This document shows, one piece after another, positions 52,345-64,000 of a stretch of 64,000 bases of DNA. A program made the position numbers and the translations under genes. The DNA is from Planctomycetota bacterium (GTDB lineage: Bacteria > Planctomycetota > B15-G4): assembly GCA_029259715.1 (NCBI GenBank), contig JAJDEP010000016.1, forward strand, positions 62,001-126,000. The letters are read 5' to 3'. Below the pieces are notes generated by a model. That model did no database searches. It was given only the letters and a program-made list of their open reading frames with translations, and was not told the origin of the DNA. How positions within the stretch are numbered: position 1 is the first letter of the stretch; every line of letters begins with the position of its first letter.

Positions 52345-54362
52345 GCGTCGCGCCGCGCCGCGCTCCAGGGCGCGGCGATGAGCGCGAGCACGATGACCGC
52401 CGGCGCCAGCTGCAGCAGCAGGCGCCCGAGGGTGAGCTCCATCAGCCAGGGCAGGGCCTCGGCGCCGCGCACCGTGCCGCTCACCAGCGGCCGCTCCCAG
52501 GCCGTGATCATGTAGGCGAAGACGTAGCTCGCGCCCTGGATCACGATGAGCACCAACGCGGCGCGCAGGGCCGGCCGCTTGCCGCCCCTCACGCCGAGCA
52601 CGGCCAGCAACGCGAGGGCGATCCAGGTCAGGTTCCACGAGCGGAACAGCACCAGCTCGGCGCCCCAGCGCTCCACGATCATGGGCAGGCGGGCGAGGCC
52701 GTCGAGGGCCGTCTGCCACCCGAGCTGACCGGCGTAGTCCTCGTCGTAGGCGGGCAGGTCGGCGGCGATGCGACCCCACGCCACGAAGAACAGCACGACG
52801 GGCAGGCCCACCGCCACCAACGCCGTGCGTCCGCCGCGCCGCACGCCGCAGGCGACGACGAGGCCCAGGCCCGCGCCGGCCAGCAGCGGCAGGCCTTCGT
52901 TCTTGGTCAGCGCGGCGAAGGCCAGCAGCAGCCCGGCGGTCCAGGCGGCCCGGGGCCGACCGTCGACGGCGTCCATGAGCGCCAGGAGGCTCCCGGCGAC
53001 GAACAGGGCCAGGGGGATGTCGGCCATGGCCGAGGCGGCGCCGGCACCCGGCGGCGGCAAGATGGTGAAGGCGATCAGGGGCAGGTGGGCGATCCACACG
53101 GCGGCGACGGCGCCGGCCAGGGCTCCGGCGCGACGGCGCACGGCGCCCCAGCACACGCCGACCATGGCCACGGCGAACCAAGGGTAGATGGCGGAGGCCA
53201 CGCGGTCGTCGAAGCGCCCGCCCAACAGCGTCGTCAGGTGGGCGACGTGCGACACGAGGGGCGGGTAGCGCTGGTGGGTCATGCCGAATTCCTCGGCGTG
53301 CGACACGGCGCCGAGCAGCGTGCCCTCGGTGGCGAGGACCTTGGTCTTGAACATCCAGCGCACGAGGGCGTCGAACTGCAGCGTGGGCCGGATCCACCCG
53401 GACACCACCGGCAAGGCGATGCCGACGACAGCCAGCACCCCGAGTGCGATCAGCGCGAAGCGCAGGCCGGGGGTCATGGGCGTCCGGTCGGATGCGGGGT
53501 CACCCACGGAGGCGGGAACGCCGCGGGGAGCAACGCCGATGTCGTCGAGGCGGGGGCCGCGGCGCGCGAGGGCGAGGCACAGCAGCGCCACGCAGGCCAG
53601 GCCCGCGCCGAGCGATCCGAGGGATACACCGAACCCGAGCCCGTCGACGAGCAGGGAGACGGTGCCCACCGTCCCCAGCCCGAGCATGAGCGCACGGCTC
53701 GCGCGCTCGATGAGCCCGCCCCGCCGGTCGAGCACCCGGTCGACCAGTGCGCCGGTCACGAGGCACACCAGCAGTGCGGAGAGCAGCGCGCCGAGCCCGC
53801 TGGTCGCGCCGCCCGTCTGGTCCCACCGCGGCGTGAAGGCTGCGGTCGACGCCTCGGGCCCGGCCTCGGCGACCGCCCGGTCGCGGCGTGCCTTCAGCGT
53901 GTCCCGCACGGAGGGCGAGAGGCCGTCGCGGCCCATGGCCGTGGCCCCCGGCTCGAGCGGTTCGAAGCCGCCGGCGATCAACTCCGTCGGCCGCCCGATG
54001 ACAGGCACCGGATAGAGCCAGTACTTCAGCCGCCACACGCCGTTGCGCGGCCAGGTCCGGATCTGGATCAGCGTGTCGGCGTCGGCGGTGTCGCGCACCA
54101 GCTCGACGTCCTCGAACATCCGGGTCCAGAGGTGGCGCACGGGCTTGGGGCGCGGCGCGTTGTCGGCGATGGCCTTCGCGTGGGCGCGAGCCTCCAGGGT
54201 GTCGGGTCCCATGGCGACGAGCTGCCGGTCGAAGGCGAGGGTCGCCAGGGGATCGCCGCGGCCCAGCACGTCGCGGCGGCCTTCGCCCGGCATCCAGCGC
54301 ACGAGGGCCGCGGCCACCACCAGCATGACCACGACGCGCGTCACGAGCGGGCCGGTTACCAC
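52341..54362 (-). CDS. Polytopic GT39-like (PMT/ArnT-type) glycosyltransferase
   Basis: 673 residues. An N-terminal helix and periplasmic loop (to about 185), then about eleven helices. The catalytic-loop style region WIRPTLQFDALVRWMFKTKVLATEGTL, with an acidic residue after the first helix, and a later TKNEGLPLLAGAGLG, fit lipid-sugar-dependent glycosyltransferases of the PMT/ArnT/GT83 clan, though the family cannot be fixed. GTG start at 54362, one base after the stop of the RnfD-like gene. It is the third gene of an operon with a CRTAC1 protein. Confidence 0.6.
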   Translation of the reverse strand: MVTGPLVTRVVVMLVVAAALVRWMPGEGRRDVLGRGDPLATLAFDRQLVAMGPDTLEARAHAKAIADNAPRPKPVRHLWTRMFEDVELVRDTADADTLIQIRTWPRNGVWRLKYWLYPVPVIGRPTELIAGGFEPLEPGATAMGRDGLSPSVRDTLKARRDRAVAEAGPEASTAAFTPRWDQTGGATSGLGALLSALLVCLVTGALVDRVLDRRGGLIERASRALMLGLGTVGTVSLLVDGLGFGVSLGSLGAGLACVALLCLALARRGPRLDDIGVAPRGVPASVGDPASDRTPMTPGLRFALIALGVLAVVGIALPVVSGWIRPTLQFDALVRWMFKTKVLATEGTLLGAVSHAEEFGMTHQRYPPLVSHVAHLTTLLGGRFDDRVASAIYPWFAVAMVGVCWGAVRRRAGALAGAVAAVWIAHLPLIAFTILPPPGAGAASAMADIPLALFVAGSLLALMDAVDGRPRAAWTAGLLLAFAALTKNEGLPLLAGAGLGLVVACGVRRGGRTALVAVGLPVVLFFVAWGRIAADLPAYDEDYAGQLGWQTALDGLARLPMIVERWGAELVLFRSWNLTWIALALLAVLGVRGGKRPALRAALVLIVIQGASYVFAYMITAWERPLVSGTVRGAEALPWLMELTLGRLLLQLAPAVIVLALIAAPWSAARRDA

Positions 54363-54363
54363 G

Positions 54364-55179
54364 TCAGGCTCGGGCCGGGTCCGGTCGGGCGCGACGGCGG
54401 GTGACGAGCAATGCCAGCGGTCCCACGATGCCCAGCGCGAAGAAGGCGGGGGCCATGGCGAAGGGTGCCGCCCAGGCCTGACCGAAGTCGTTGCCCAGGC
54501 GCAGCGACGCCTCCGTCGCGGCGATGATCACGGCCACCAGGATGCGCCCGCGCCTGCTGCGCACGGTGGTCGGCGGGTCGGTGATCATGAAGAACACGAA
54601 CAGCTGGTACATGGGGCCGGTGAGCGGCGCGGCCTCGGTCAGGTAGGGCAGGCCGAGGACCATCGAGCGCACACCCGCGAAGGCCAGGAAGGCCAGCGCG
54701 TAGGTGACGGTCACGTGCAGCAGCTTCGCTCGCGCCACCACCAGCAGACCGATGGCCCAGATGACGAGGTTGACGCCGAGCGCGTTGCCCCATTCGTGGG
54801 AGAGCACCGCCACCTTGGGCGCGGCCAGTAGCAGCAGCGCGCAGACCCCGAAGTTGGACGGGTTCCACAGGTGGCCGCCGCGGTAGCGCAGCACCGACTT
54901 GCTGCCGATGGAGATCGCCGCGCCCAGGATGAACGGCCACAGCAGCCCCTCCTGCGGCTTGAGCAGCAGGGCCAGACTGTTGCCGGTGATGTAGGCCGAC
55001 AGCAGCGAGGTCGGCCACGTCCCCTTCGCCCAACGCGAGAACAGCGCCTCGAAGAGCATGGCCCCGCCCAGCGCCGCCGCCAACCGGTCGTAGCCCCCGA
55101 GCACGCCGAAGCGCACCTCGCCCACCACGATGATGATCGTGATCAGCGCCGAGATGAGGTGCTTGGGGGACAGCGTCAA
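54364..55179 (-). CDS. RnfD/NqrB-like membrane protein (UnbU type)
   Basis: 271 residues, about eight helices. TTG start overlapping the CRTAC1 stop (TTGA). The block TSLLSAYITGNSLALLL, HLWNPSNFGVCALLLLAAP and MYQLFVFFMITDPPTTVRSRRGRI corresponds to the RnfD/NqrB fold, with the conserved DPPTT in place of the DPRT/S flavin-site sequence of RnfD; a Thr for covalent FMN can be suggested but not confirmed. UnbU of enediyne clusters belongs to the same fold. No other rnf or nqr genes are present, so it is not part of an Rnf pump here. Confidence 0.8.
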   Translation of the reverse strand: MTLSPKHLISALITIIIVVGEVRFGVLGGYDRLAAALGGAMLFEALFSRWAKGTWPTSLLSAYITGNSLALLLKPQEGLLWPFILGAAISIGSKSVLRYRGGHLWNPSNFGVCALLLLAAPKVAVLSHEWGNALGVNLVIWAIGLLVVARAKLLHVTVTYALAFLAFAGVRSMVLGLPYLTEAAPLTGPMYQLFVFFMITDPPTTVRSRRGRILVAVIIAATEASLRLGNDFGQAWAAPFAMAPAFFALGIVGPLALLVTRRRARPDPARA

Positions 55180-56990
55180 CGCTCCGGCTCGTGCAGCACG
55201 GAGTATTGGTCGATGGCGAGCTCTTCGTAGCGGGTCTCGGTGCCGTTGGGCCAGGTAACGTCGATGCGGTCGACCGTCGTGCGGTGACCCAGGCCGAGCA
55301 GGATGCGGCGGTCGTTCTGCGCGCAGAAGCCCACCGCCGTGGTGACCACGTGGCGCTGGACCATGTCCCCGGCGCGGACGACCACGGTGGCGCCGATGCC
55401 GTCGCGATTCGGATTTCGGCCGGCCAGGTCGAGGCCGAGCCAATGGCGGTCGGGGGCCGCTCCCGGGCCGGATGCCTCGTTGCGGTACACGAGCAGCGGG
55501 CCGTCCTGGTTGGCGACGATCACGTCCGGGGTGCCGTCGTTCCACAGGTCGGCGATGGCGACGGCGCGTCCGTCGAAGCGGTCGTCGACACCGACGGAGA
55601 GGGCCACGTCGTGGAAGGCCAGCTCGCCCTGATTGAGCAGGACCCGCGAGCGCTCGTGGCCCGAGAGGCTGCGCCCCTCCATGGGCGGCCAGTTGGCGGC
55701 GTCGACGAAGACCTCGCCGAGGGCGCCGGAGATCTTGCCCATGTCGTACCAGTAGTCGCGTTCGCGGTCGGCGGAGACGAAGCCGTTCGCCACGAACAGG
55801 TCCTGGCGCCCGTCGAGGTCGAGGTCGACGAACTGCGCGCCCCAGGCCCAGCCGCAGTCGGCCGCCTGATCCTTGGCCATCTCGAGCATGCGCCCCGTGG
55901 AGGGGATGAAGTTGAGCCGCAGGTTGTTGCCCTGGAACAGGTAACCGCGCTCGGAGATGTTCGTCACGAACACGGCGAGTCGGCCGACGTTCTCGACATC
56001 GCCGAGGGCGATGCCCATGCCGCTCTTGCTGGCCTCCTCGAGGCCGGCGCCCAGCAACGCTTCGAAGCGCCGAGCGGCGCCGGCCGTCTCGGGGTCGCCG
56101 GTTCCCTCGCCGTCGCCGGCGTCGCGGTTGAGGAACAGCTGCTCGCTGCCGTAGTCGTTGGCGACGTAGAGGTCGGGCCAGCCGTCGTGGTCGAAGTCCG
56201 CGGCCACGGCGGCGTAGGTCCAGCGGGTGCCGGTCAACCCGACGTCCGCGGTCACGTCGACGAAGGTGCCGTCACCGCGGTTGCGGTAGAGGTGGTTGCT
56301 GCCGCCGTCCTCCGCGAACTCGAACGACGAGTGCATCACCCGTGTGTCGGTGGTGTTCCACAGGTCGGTTTCGTCGCGCCAGTAGCCGCCCACGTAGAGA
56401 TCGAGGAAGCCGTCGCGGTCGTAGTCGAAGAAGGTGGCGGCGTTCGTGTTGGCCCAGCGCAGCAGCCCGGCGCGCTCGGTCACGTCGGTGAAGCGCAGCC
56501 CGTCGTCCTGGCGCATGAGGCGGTCGCGGCCGTAGCCATAGAGGAAGACGTCGCGGTCGCCGTCGCCGTCGAAGTCGGCCCACACCGAGCCCTGGCTGGC
56601 CAGCTCGCCGGCGCTGTTCATGGAGGCCAGCCCGGCCGCGGCGGCGTGGTCCGTGAAGGTGCCGTCGCCGTTGTTGCGCAGCAGCGCGTTGGGCGTGCCG
56701 TCCCGGCTCGACGTGGCATAGAGGTCGACCCAGCCGTCGTCGTCGATGTCCACGGCGCTGACGCCGGCGCCGGTGCCCGCGATCTGGGGCGCGATGTGGG
56801 CCAGCCCGGGGGCCGGCACGAAGTTGTGGTGGCGGAAGTCGATGCCGCTGCTCTCCGGCAGGCGTTGCAACCGGAAGGACAGCACGGCGTCGCCGCGGTC
56901 GCCCGCGCCGACGTCGAGGTGCCCAAGGACGTAGGCCAGCCCGAGCATGCCCACGAAGGCGACGTCGAGGAGGAGCTTGCGGGCGGTCAT
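55176..56990 (-). CDS. CRTAC1-family protein (FG-GAP repeats + ASPIC/UnbV, UnbV type)
   Basis: 604 residues. N-terminal TM/signal (LLLDVAFVGMLGLAYVLGHL). FG-GAP repeats: VDIDDDGWVDLYAT, ADFDGDGDRDVFLYG, FDYDRDGFLDLYVGGY, ADFDHDGWPDLYVAN, VDLDLDGRQDLFVANGF, DLWNDGTPDVIVANQDG. The C-terminal ASPIC/UnbV domain (from about residue 510) reads HWLGLDLAGRNPNRDGIGATVVV and LLGLGHRTTVDRIDVTWPNG. It is translated with the RnfD-like protein (TTGA overlap), the same E4/E5 pairing as UnbV/UnbU. Biochemical function is unknown. Confidence 0.9.
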   Translation of the reverse strand: MTARKLLLDVAFVGMLGLAYVLGHLDVGAGDRGDAVLSFRLQRLPESSGIDFRHHNFVPAPGLAHIAPQIAGTGAGVSAVDIDDDGWVDLYATSSRDGTPNALLRNNGDGTFTDHAAAAGLASMNSAGELASQGSVWADFDGDGDRDVFLYGYGRDRLMRQDDGLRFTDVTERAGLLRWANTNAATFFDYDRDGFLDLYVGGYWRDETDLWNTTDTRVMHSSFEFAEDGGSNHLYRNRGDGTFVDVTADVGLTGTRWTYAAVAADFDHDGWPDLYVANDYGSEQLFLNRDAGDGEGTGDPETAGAARRFEALLGAGLEEASKSGMGIALGDVENVGRLAVFVTNISERGYLFQGNNLRLNFIPSTGRMLEMAKDQAADCGWAWGAQFVDLDLDGRQDLFVANGFVSADRERDYWYDMGKISGALGEVFVDAANWPPMEGRSLSGHERSRVLLNQGELAFHDVALSVGVDDRFDGRAVAIADLWNDGTPDVIVANQDGPLLVYRNEASGPGAAPDRHWLGLDLAGRNPNRDGIGATVVVRAGDMVQRHVVTTAVGFCAQNDRRILLGLGHRTTVDRIDVTWPNGTETRYEELAIDQYSVLHEPER

Positions 56991-57048
56991 GGGCGCAGCC
57001 GGTGGGGGCCGGGCGCTGGCGGCGCGGCCGGGATCGCGGGGCGGGGGG

Positions 57049-57368
57049 TCAGGCGTCGCGCAGGCGCTCGATCCGGTCGACCTCGGCCTCGGGCAGGGCG
57101 AAGGTGCGGTGCTCCACCGGGATGCCGTACTTCTTGAGTCGGGCGACCCACTGTTCCCGGGCCTCGGGTGCGCCGTCCGCGGGCGCCGCCGGGTGGTCCG
57201 CGGGCAGGGTCGGTGGATGGCCGCTGTCGTGGACGGCCACGTCCATCATGCGCACTTCGCCGGCGGCGACCGAGTCCCAGCGTCCGACGACGGTCCGGGC
57301 CCCCGACGTGAAGACGACGACCGTCTGGCCGTGCCATTCGTCGTGACCGGGATGGAAGACGTGTCCGC

Positions 57369-57372
<4 letters not shown>
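57049..57372 (-). CDS. Small protein of unknown function coupled to threonine dehydratase
   Basis: 107 residues, cytoplasmic. The first half is beta-rich (GQTVVVFTSGARTVVGRWDSVAAGEVRMMDV, in pieces: GQTVVVFTSGARTVVG and GEVRMMDVAVHD), a possible small SH3- or Sm-like barrel; the second half is an acidic/basic helix (AREQWVARLKKYGI). No family recognised. It starts with ATGA overlapping the dehydratase stop, so it is co-translated. It may modulate that enzyme or the adjacent lysine operon; this is inference. Confidence 0.6.
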
Positions 57373-58433
<1,061 letters not shown>

Positions 58434-58472
58434 CGCCCGAGGTTACGCACGGAGGGGCAGCGTGCCCAGCCG

Positions 58473-60801
<2,329 letters not shown>

Positions 60802-60805
<4 letters not shown>

Positions 60806-61653
60806 GCGGCCGCCTCGCTGACGATGTGGGTGCCCGCGCCGTCGAGGGCGGCCCGCACGGGACCGTCGCCCCGCGAGTCGCCGATGACGACCCGCGCGAC
60901 GCCACCGTCCAAGGCTTCGGCGGCGGCCAGCAGCTTGATGCGCATACGGCCCTCGGCCAGGGCGGCGGGGTCGTCCAGGTCGCGGCGGGTGAGGGTGGGC
61001 CGCAGCGTCGAATGGTCGTTCAGGTCGACGAGCAGGCCGGGGATGTTGCTGAGGATCAGCAGCGCGCGGGCGCCCAGGGCCGCGGCGGTGGCGGCGGCGG
61101 CGCGATCGCCGTCGACGTTGATGGCCTCGCCGTCGAAGCTGCAGGCCGGGGGTGTGAGCACGGGCACGCGCCCGGCGTCGAGCAGCAGGCGCAGCAGGCC
61201 CGTGTCGACCTTCTCGACGCGCCCGGTGTACGAGTCGCGCAGCACCCTCACCTTGCCGTCCTCGACGCACTTGATGGCCTTCTTGCGAGGCCCTTCCCAC
61301 AGGCGGCCGTCGAGGCCCGAGAGCCCGACGGCGTCGACGCCGGCGCGTTGCAGCCGCTCGACGATGCCCTTGTTGGTGACGCCGCAATAGACCATCTCGA
61401 ACACCTCGAGGGCGGCCCGGTCGGTGTGGCGGCTGGTGAAGCCCGAGGGCGAGGTGACGAAGCGGGGCGGGTGGCCCAGGGCCGTGGCGACCTCGTTGGT
61501 GCGGGCCGACCCGCCGTGCACGAGCACCAGCGGGACGCCGTCGTGCACCATGGCGGCCACGTCGGCGCAGACGGCGTCGAGGTCGACACCGGCGCTGCCG
61601 CCGACCTTCACGACGAGCATGTCGCTCGCGTCGTTGCTGCGGGGCGTGTTCAT
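60802..61653 (-). CDS. lysZ: [LysW]-aminoadipate kinase
   Basis: 283 residues. Phosphorylates the side-chain carboxyl of aminoadipate held on LysW; amino-acid kinase fold as in ArgB. Landmarks: VVKVGGSAGVD (Gly loop), PLVLVHGGSARTNEVA, FVTSPSGFTSRHTD (replacing the ArgB substrate loop), VPVLTPPACSFDGEAINVDGD (given in pieces) and EGRMRIKLLAAAEAL. Start overlaps the lysY stop by four bases. Confidence 0.92.
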
Positions 61654-62675
61654 GCCGGGTGCAGTCCGGGGAAGCCGAGGCCCGCGGCCTCGTCGAAGCC
61701 GAGCATCAGGTTCATGGTCTGGACGGCGCTGCCCGCGGCGCCCTTGACCAGGTTGTCGAGGGCCGACATGACCACCACACGGCCAGTGGTCCCGTCCACG
61801 GCGAAGCCCACGTCGCAGTAGTTGGTGCCGGCGAGGACCTTCGGTTCGGGGTAGCGGTAGAGCCCCTGGCGCTCCTTGACGATGCGCACGAAGGGCTCGT
61901 CGCCGTAGCACTCGCGGTAGAGGCTCCACACGTCCTTCTGTTCCATGGGCTCGTCGAGGAAGACGTGGGCCGTGCACAGCACGCCGCGCACCATCTCCAC
62001 CGCGGTGGCCGAGAAGTGCAGCTCGAAGTCGCCGAGCTCCTGCAGCATCTCGGCCTGGTGCCGGTGGCCCGTGGGCGCGAAGGAGCGCATGGACCCCGAG
62101 CGCTCGGGGTGGTGGGTGGCGCCACTGGAGCGGCTGCCGCCCTCGGACGAGCCGACCTTGACCTCGACCACCGCGCGGGTCACCGCGCCCGAGCGCACGA
62201 GCGGGGCCAGGGCCAGGTTGGTGGCGGTGGCGTTGCAGCCCACGCCGCTCGCGTAGCGGGCGCCCACCAGGGCCTCGCGATGGAACTCGGGCAGCCCGTA
62301 GACGAAGCGGTCGAGCCACTCGGGGGCCGGGTGGGGCTCGCCGTACCAGCGCTCGTAGGCGGCGGGGTCGCTCAGGCGGAAGTCCGCCGAGAGGTCGATG
62401 AGCCGCTCGGCGAGGCCGGACAGTTCGTCGATGCGCCGGGCCGTCTCGCCGTGGGGCAGGGCCAGCATGAGCACGTCCGAATGTTCCAGTTCATCCGGGG
62501 AGACGAAGCGCAGCCGCGTGCGGCCGCGCAGGTTGGGGTGCACCACGTGCACGTAGCGGCCGGCCTGGCTGCGCGACACGGCCTGACCGACCTCGACGTC
62601 GGGGTGGTCGAGCAGCAGCCGCAGGGCTTCGCCGCCGGCGTAACCCGCGGCCCCGAAGATGGAGACCTCAACCAT
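61650..62675 (-). CDS. lysY: [LysW]-aminoadipyl-6-phosphate reductase
   Basis: 341 residues. NADPH-dependent reduction of the acyl phosphate to the semialdehyde; ArgC-like. Rossmann start [17 protein letters not shown] (5-21) and the catalytic cysteine in [14 protein letters not shown] (Cys147), the GCNATA form seen in LysY proteins, where ArgC has PGCYPT. Lower down, [12 protein letters not shown] and [15 protein letters not shown] are the conserved C-terminal blocks. Overlaps the lysX 3' end by eight bases. Confidence 0.93.
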   Translation of the reverse strand: MVEVSIFGAAGYAGGEALRLLLDHPDVEVGQAVSRSQAGRYVHVVHPNLRGRTRLRFVSPDELEHSDVLMLALPHGETARRIDELSGLAERLIDLSADFRLSDPAAYERWYGEPHPAPEWLDRFVYGLPEFHREALVGARYASGVGCNATATNLALAPLVRSGAVTRAVVEVKVGSSEGGSRSSGATHHPERSGSMRSFAPTGHRHQAEMLQELGDFELHFSATAVEMVRGVLCTAHVFLDEPMEQKDVWSLYRECYGDEPFVRIVKERQGLYRYPEPKVLAGTNYCDVGFAVDGTTGRVVVMSALDNLVKGAAGSAVQTMNLMLGFDEAAGLGFPGLHPA

Positions 62676-63648
62676 GGGTGGCTCCTTCCGTGGGCGGCGG
62701 GGTTGTGGTGGCGGACTTCGCGGGAGCCGCAGCCGTCGCGGTTGTTGCAGCTGTCGCAGCCACCGCAGGTGTGGCGGGCGCGGACGGGAAGGGCCGCCCC
62801 TCGGCCACCTCCACGAGGTAGTCGATCACCGCGCCGGGGATGTCGACGCCCGTGGGTTCGACGGAGTTCTTGAACTCGGTGGTGTAGTTGACCTCGTTGA
62901 CCAGCAGGCCCCCCGGCGTCTCGAACAGGTCGACGGAGACCACGCCGCCGCCCACGGCCCGGGCGGCCGCCAGCGACACCGCCCGCATCTCGTCGGTCAC
63001 CGGCACGCCTGCGGTGGTGGCGCCCCGGGCCGTGTTGGTGATCCAGTGGTCGCTGCTGCGGGCGATGGCGGCGATGACGTTGTCGCCGACGACGAAGCCG
63101 CGCAGGTCGCGGCCGGGCTTCTCGATGTGCTCCTGCACATAGAAGATCGAGTGGTGATAGGTGCCGAGGGTGGCCTTGTGCTCGAGCACGGCCTCGGCGG
63201 CGTCGCGGTCGTTGACCCGGGCGATGAGCCGCCCCCACGAACCCACCGCAGGCTTGAGCACGGCCGGGTAGCCCAGCTCCTCGATGGCGGCCAGGGCCGA
63301 CTCGGGGGTGAAGGCCACCCGCGCCCGGGGCACCGGGACCCCCGCCGCGTGCAGCGCCGCGTTGGTGGCCAGCTTGTCACCGCAGATCTCGGCCACGCCG
63401 ACGGGGTTCACGCAGGGCACGTTCCAGGCGTCGAGCACGCGCAGGGCCGCCATGGCCCGCGAATGGCTGACGCACCGCTCGAGGATGGCGTCGTAGCCGG
63501 CGAGCGCCGCGGGCTCGCCCGCCGGATCGAGGCACAGGATCTCGCGGTCGACGTCGATGCGTGTGAGCTCGACGCCGCGGCGGACGGCCGCGTCGAGGAT
63601 CATCTTCTCCTCGACACGGATGCGGGAGTGGAGCATGCCGATGCGCAT
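62668..63648 (-). CDS. lysX: [LysW]-L-2-aminoadipate ligase (LysX)
   Basis: 326 residues. ATP-grasp ligase joining the amino group of aminoadipate to the C-terminal glutamate of LysW. Landmarks: [16 protein letters not shown] (phosphate loop), [31 protein letters not shown] (substrate loop) and [17 protein letters not shown] (metal site). The catalytic body ends near residue 283; an Ala/Thr/Pro-rich tail of about 43 residues follows, not usual in this family. The paralogue ArgX uses glutamate; the sequence alone does not settle which substrate is used. Starts two bases after the lysW stop. Confidence 0.9.
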   Translation of the reverse strand: MRIGMLHSRIRVEEKMILDAAVRRGVELTRIDVDREILCLDPAGEPAALAGYDAILERCVSHSRAMAALRVLDAWNVPCVNPVGVAEICGDKLATNAALHAAGVPVPRARVAFTPESALAAIEELGYPAVLKPAVGSWGRLIARVNDRDAAEAVLEHKATLGTYHHSIFYVQEHIEKPGRDLRGFVVGDNVIAAIARSSDHWITNTARGATTAGVPVTDEMRAVSLAAARAVGGGVVSVDLFETPGGLLVNEVNYTTEFKNSVEPTGVDIPGAVIDYLVEVAEGRPFPSAPATPAVAATAATTATAAAPAKSATTTPPPTEGATHG

Positions 63649-63650
63649 GC

Positions 63651-63839
63651 TTACTCGCCCCAGTCTTCTTCGACTTCGGGCGCGAGGGCGAGCGCCACCG
63701 GGTCGAGTCCGGTGACCTCGAGCTCCACGCCGCAGTCGGCGCAAGGCAGGATCTCGTTGGCGATCACGTCGGCGGCGATCTCCACGTCGGCCCCGCATTC
63801 GGGGCAGGCGACGGTGCGGGCGGGTGAAGTGGACGTCAT
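63651..63839 (-). CDS. lysW: Amino-group carrier protein LysW
   Basis: 62 residues, acidic. Carries aminoadipate on the carboxyl of its C-terminal glutamate, protecting the amino group throughout lysine synthesis. A zinc ribbon with CPEC (12-15) and CADC (33-36) folds the domain, and it ends in the canonical EDWGE. First gene of the operon; TGGAGAGAACC precedes the ATG. Confidence 0.95.
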   Translation of the reverse strand: MTSTSPARTVACPECGADVEIAADVIANEILPCADCGVELEVTGLDPVALALAPEVEEDWGE

Positions 63840-64000
63840 GGTTCTCTCCAGGGAACGCTGCGAATCAGGAATCGAGGATCGGAACAGACGATCGGAACAG
63901 TGGATCGGAACAGTGGTCGAGCTGCGGTGGCGCCTGATCCGACGGAGGGCGCCGGGACCTGCGGTTTCGGCGCCTGTTGCCGGTCGCGGTCGACGCGAAA
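63840..64000 (-). promoter_or_regulatory. Leader/promoter region of the lys operon
   Basis: 161 bases to the right edge, without a gene. Just upstream of the ribosome-binding site lies a three-copy 13-base repeat array (63877-63915, listed separately). No convincing -35/-10 pair, hairpin or riboswitch was recognised, and the region continues beyond the window. Confidence 0.45.
63877..63915. repeat. Three tandem 13-base repeats upstream of lysW
   Basis: GATCGGAACAG occurs at 63877-63887, 63890-63900 and 63903-63913 with a strict 13-base period. Read toward lysW the units are CTGTTCCGATC plus two spacer bases, two copies being identical over 13 bases. A fourth, degenerate copy may follow (CTCGATTCCTGATTC). 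The period is longer than one helical turn (10.5), so it may be an iteron-like regulatory array or a slippage repeat. Confidence 0.75.

Noticed and set aside
54364..55179. Part of an Rnf or Nqr ion-pumping complex
   Set aside because: No other rnf or nqr genes are adjacent; the gene is instead coupled to a CRTAC1 protein.
55191..57137. A 648-codon rightward Val/Gly-rich frame
   Set aside because: Antisense of FG-GAP repeats; the repeated Asp codons read backwards give Val-rich sequence.
63877..63913. Sequencing-adapter contamination (GATCGGAA core resembles an Illumina adapter)
   Set aside because: The adapter continues GAAGAGC while the repeat continues GAACAG, and the unit recurs three times at a strict period inside otherwise normal flanking sequence.

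Overview
The window is a GC-rich (roughly 70%), densely coded chromosomal stretch from a Gram-negative-type bacterium. Many products carry lipoprotein or Sec signals and there is a periplasm-facing electron-transport complement. No rRNA, tRNA, CRISPR array, insertion sequence or phage gene was recognised. Two CRTAC1 proteins (FG-GAP plus ASPIC/UnbV), a Hanks-type kinase with a membrane segment, a Pfam-BatD-like protein, DUF1704, DUF2339 and a LysW-type lysine operon together look most like a high-GC planctomycete. Acidobacteriota or another deep lineage are alternatives, and there is no phylogenetic marker here to decide.

Layout. 1-2.9 kb: a secreted HEGRH metallopeptidase-like protein that starts at CTG and runs off the left edge, and a class I fructose-bisphosphate aldolase. 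3.1-6.8 kb: a tightly overlapping three-gene operon (N-formylglutamate amidohydrolase family, DUF1704/tyrosine-carboxypeptidase-like, ATP-grasp ligase), probably making or trimming an amide-linked product. 6.8-9.2 kb: two lipoproteins, TraB/ChaN-like and an M20 amidohydrolase. 9.3-12.1 kb: a TetR regulon with two matching palindromic operators, each inside a promoter spacer, controlling the repressor and a DsrE / FMN-oxidoreductase / YHS set. 12.2-17.3 kb: a secreted Ig-like-domain protein, a THUMP rRNA methyltransferase coupled to a GIY-YIG protein, a tandem universal stress protein and a secreted alpha/beta hydrolase. 17.3-21 kb: a phosphatase-cytochrome c' fusion divergent from a quinol-type nitric oxide reductase. 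21-27 kb: a lipoprotein hydrolase, then a leftward operon of DUF2339 membrane protein, ferredoxin and spermidine-synthase-like membrane protein. 27-31 kb: an aminotransferase and a two-gene osmoprotectant-type ABC importer. 31-36.8 kb: secreted parallel-beta-helix, BatD-like, TPR/thioredoxin-fold and coiled-coil lipoproteins. 36.8-38.7 kb: a ZIP importer and an SO_0444-type metal exporter. 38.9-44.5 kb: a periplasmic-binding lipoprotein with a Ser/Thr kinase, then an OmpR-type regulator with its histidine kinase. 44.6-52.3 kb: small secreted proteins, an AraC regulator, an arylsulfotransferase-like protein, and a CRTAC1/TPR pair. 52.3-57 kb: a second CRTAC1 protein coupled to an RnfD/NqrB-like membrane protein and a GT39-like glycosyltransferase; these match the UnbV/UnbU pair of enediyne clusters, but no polyketide synthase is in view. 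57-63.8 kb: the leftward lysW-lysX-lysY-lysZ-lysJ-lysK operon followed by a threonine dehydratase and a small unknown protein.

Gene architecture: start-stop overlaps (ATGA, TTGA, CTGA, TGATG) are very common, and several genes use GTG or TTG. Two genes appear to use CTG. One (1..1838) is given no ATG/GTG/TTG alternative by its frame; in the other (21951..24452) only CTG gives the full first membrane helix. No gap between genes exceeds about 260 bases.
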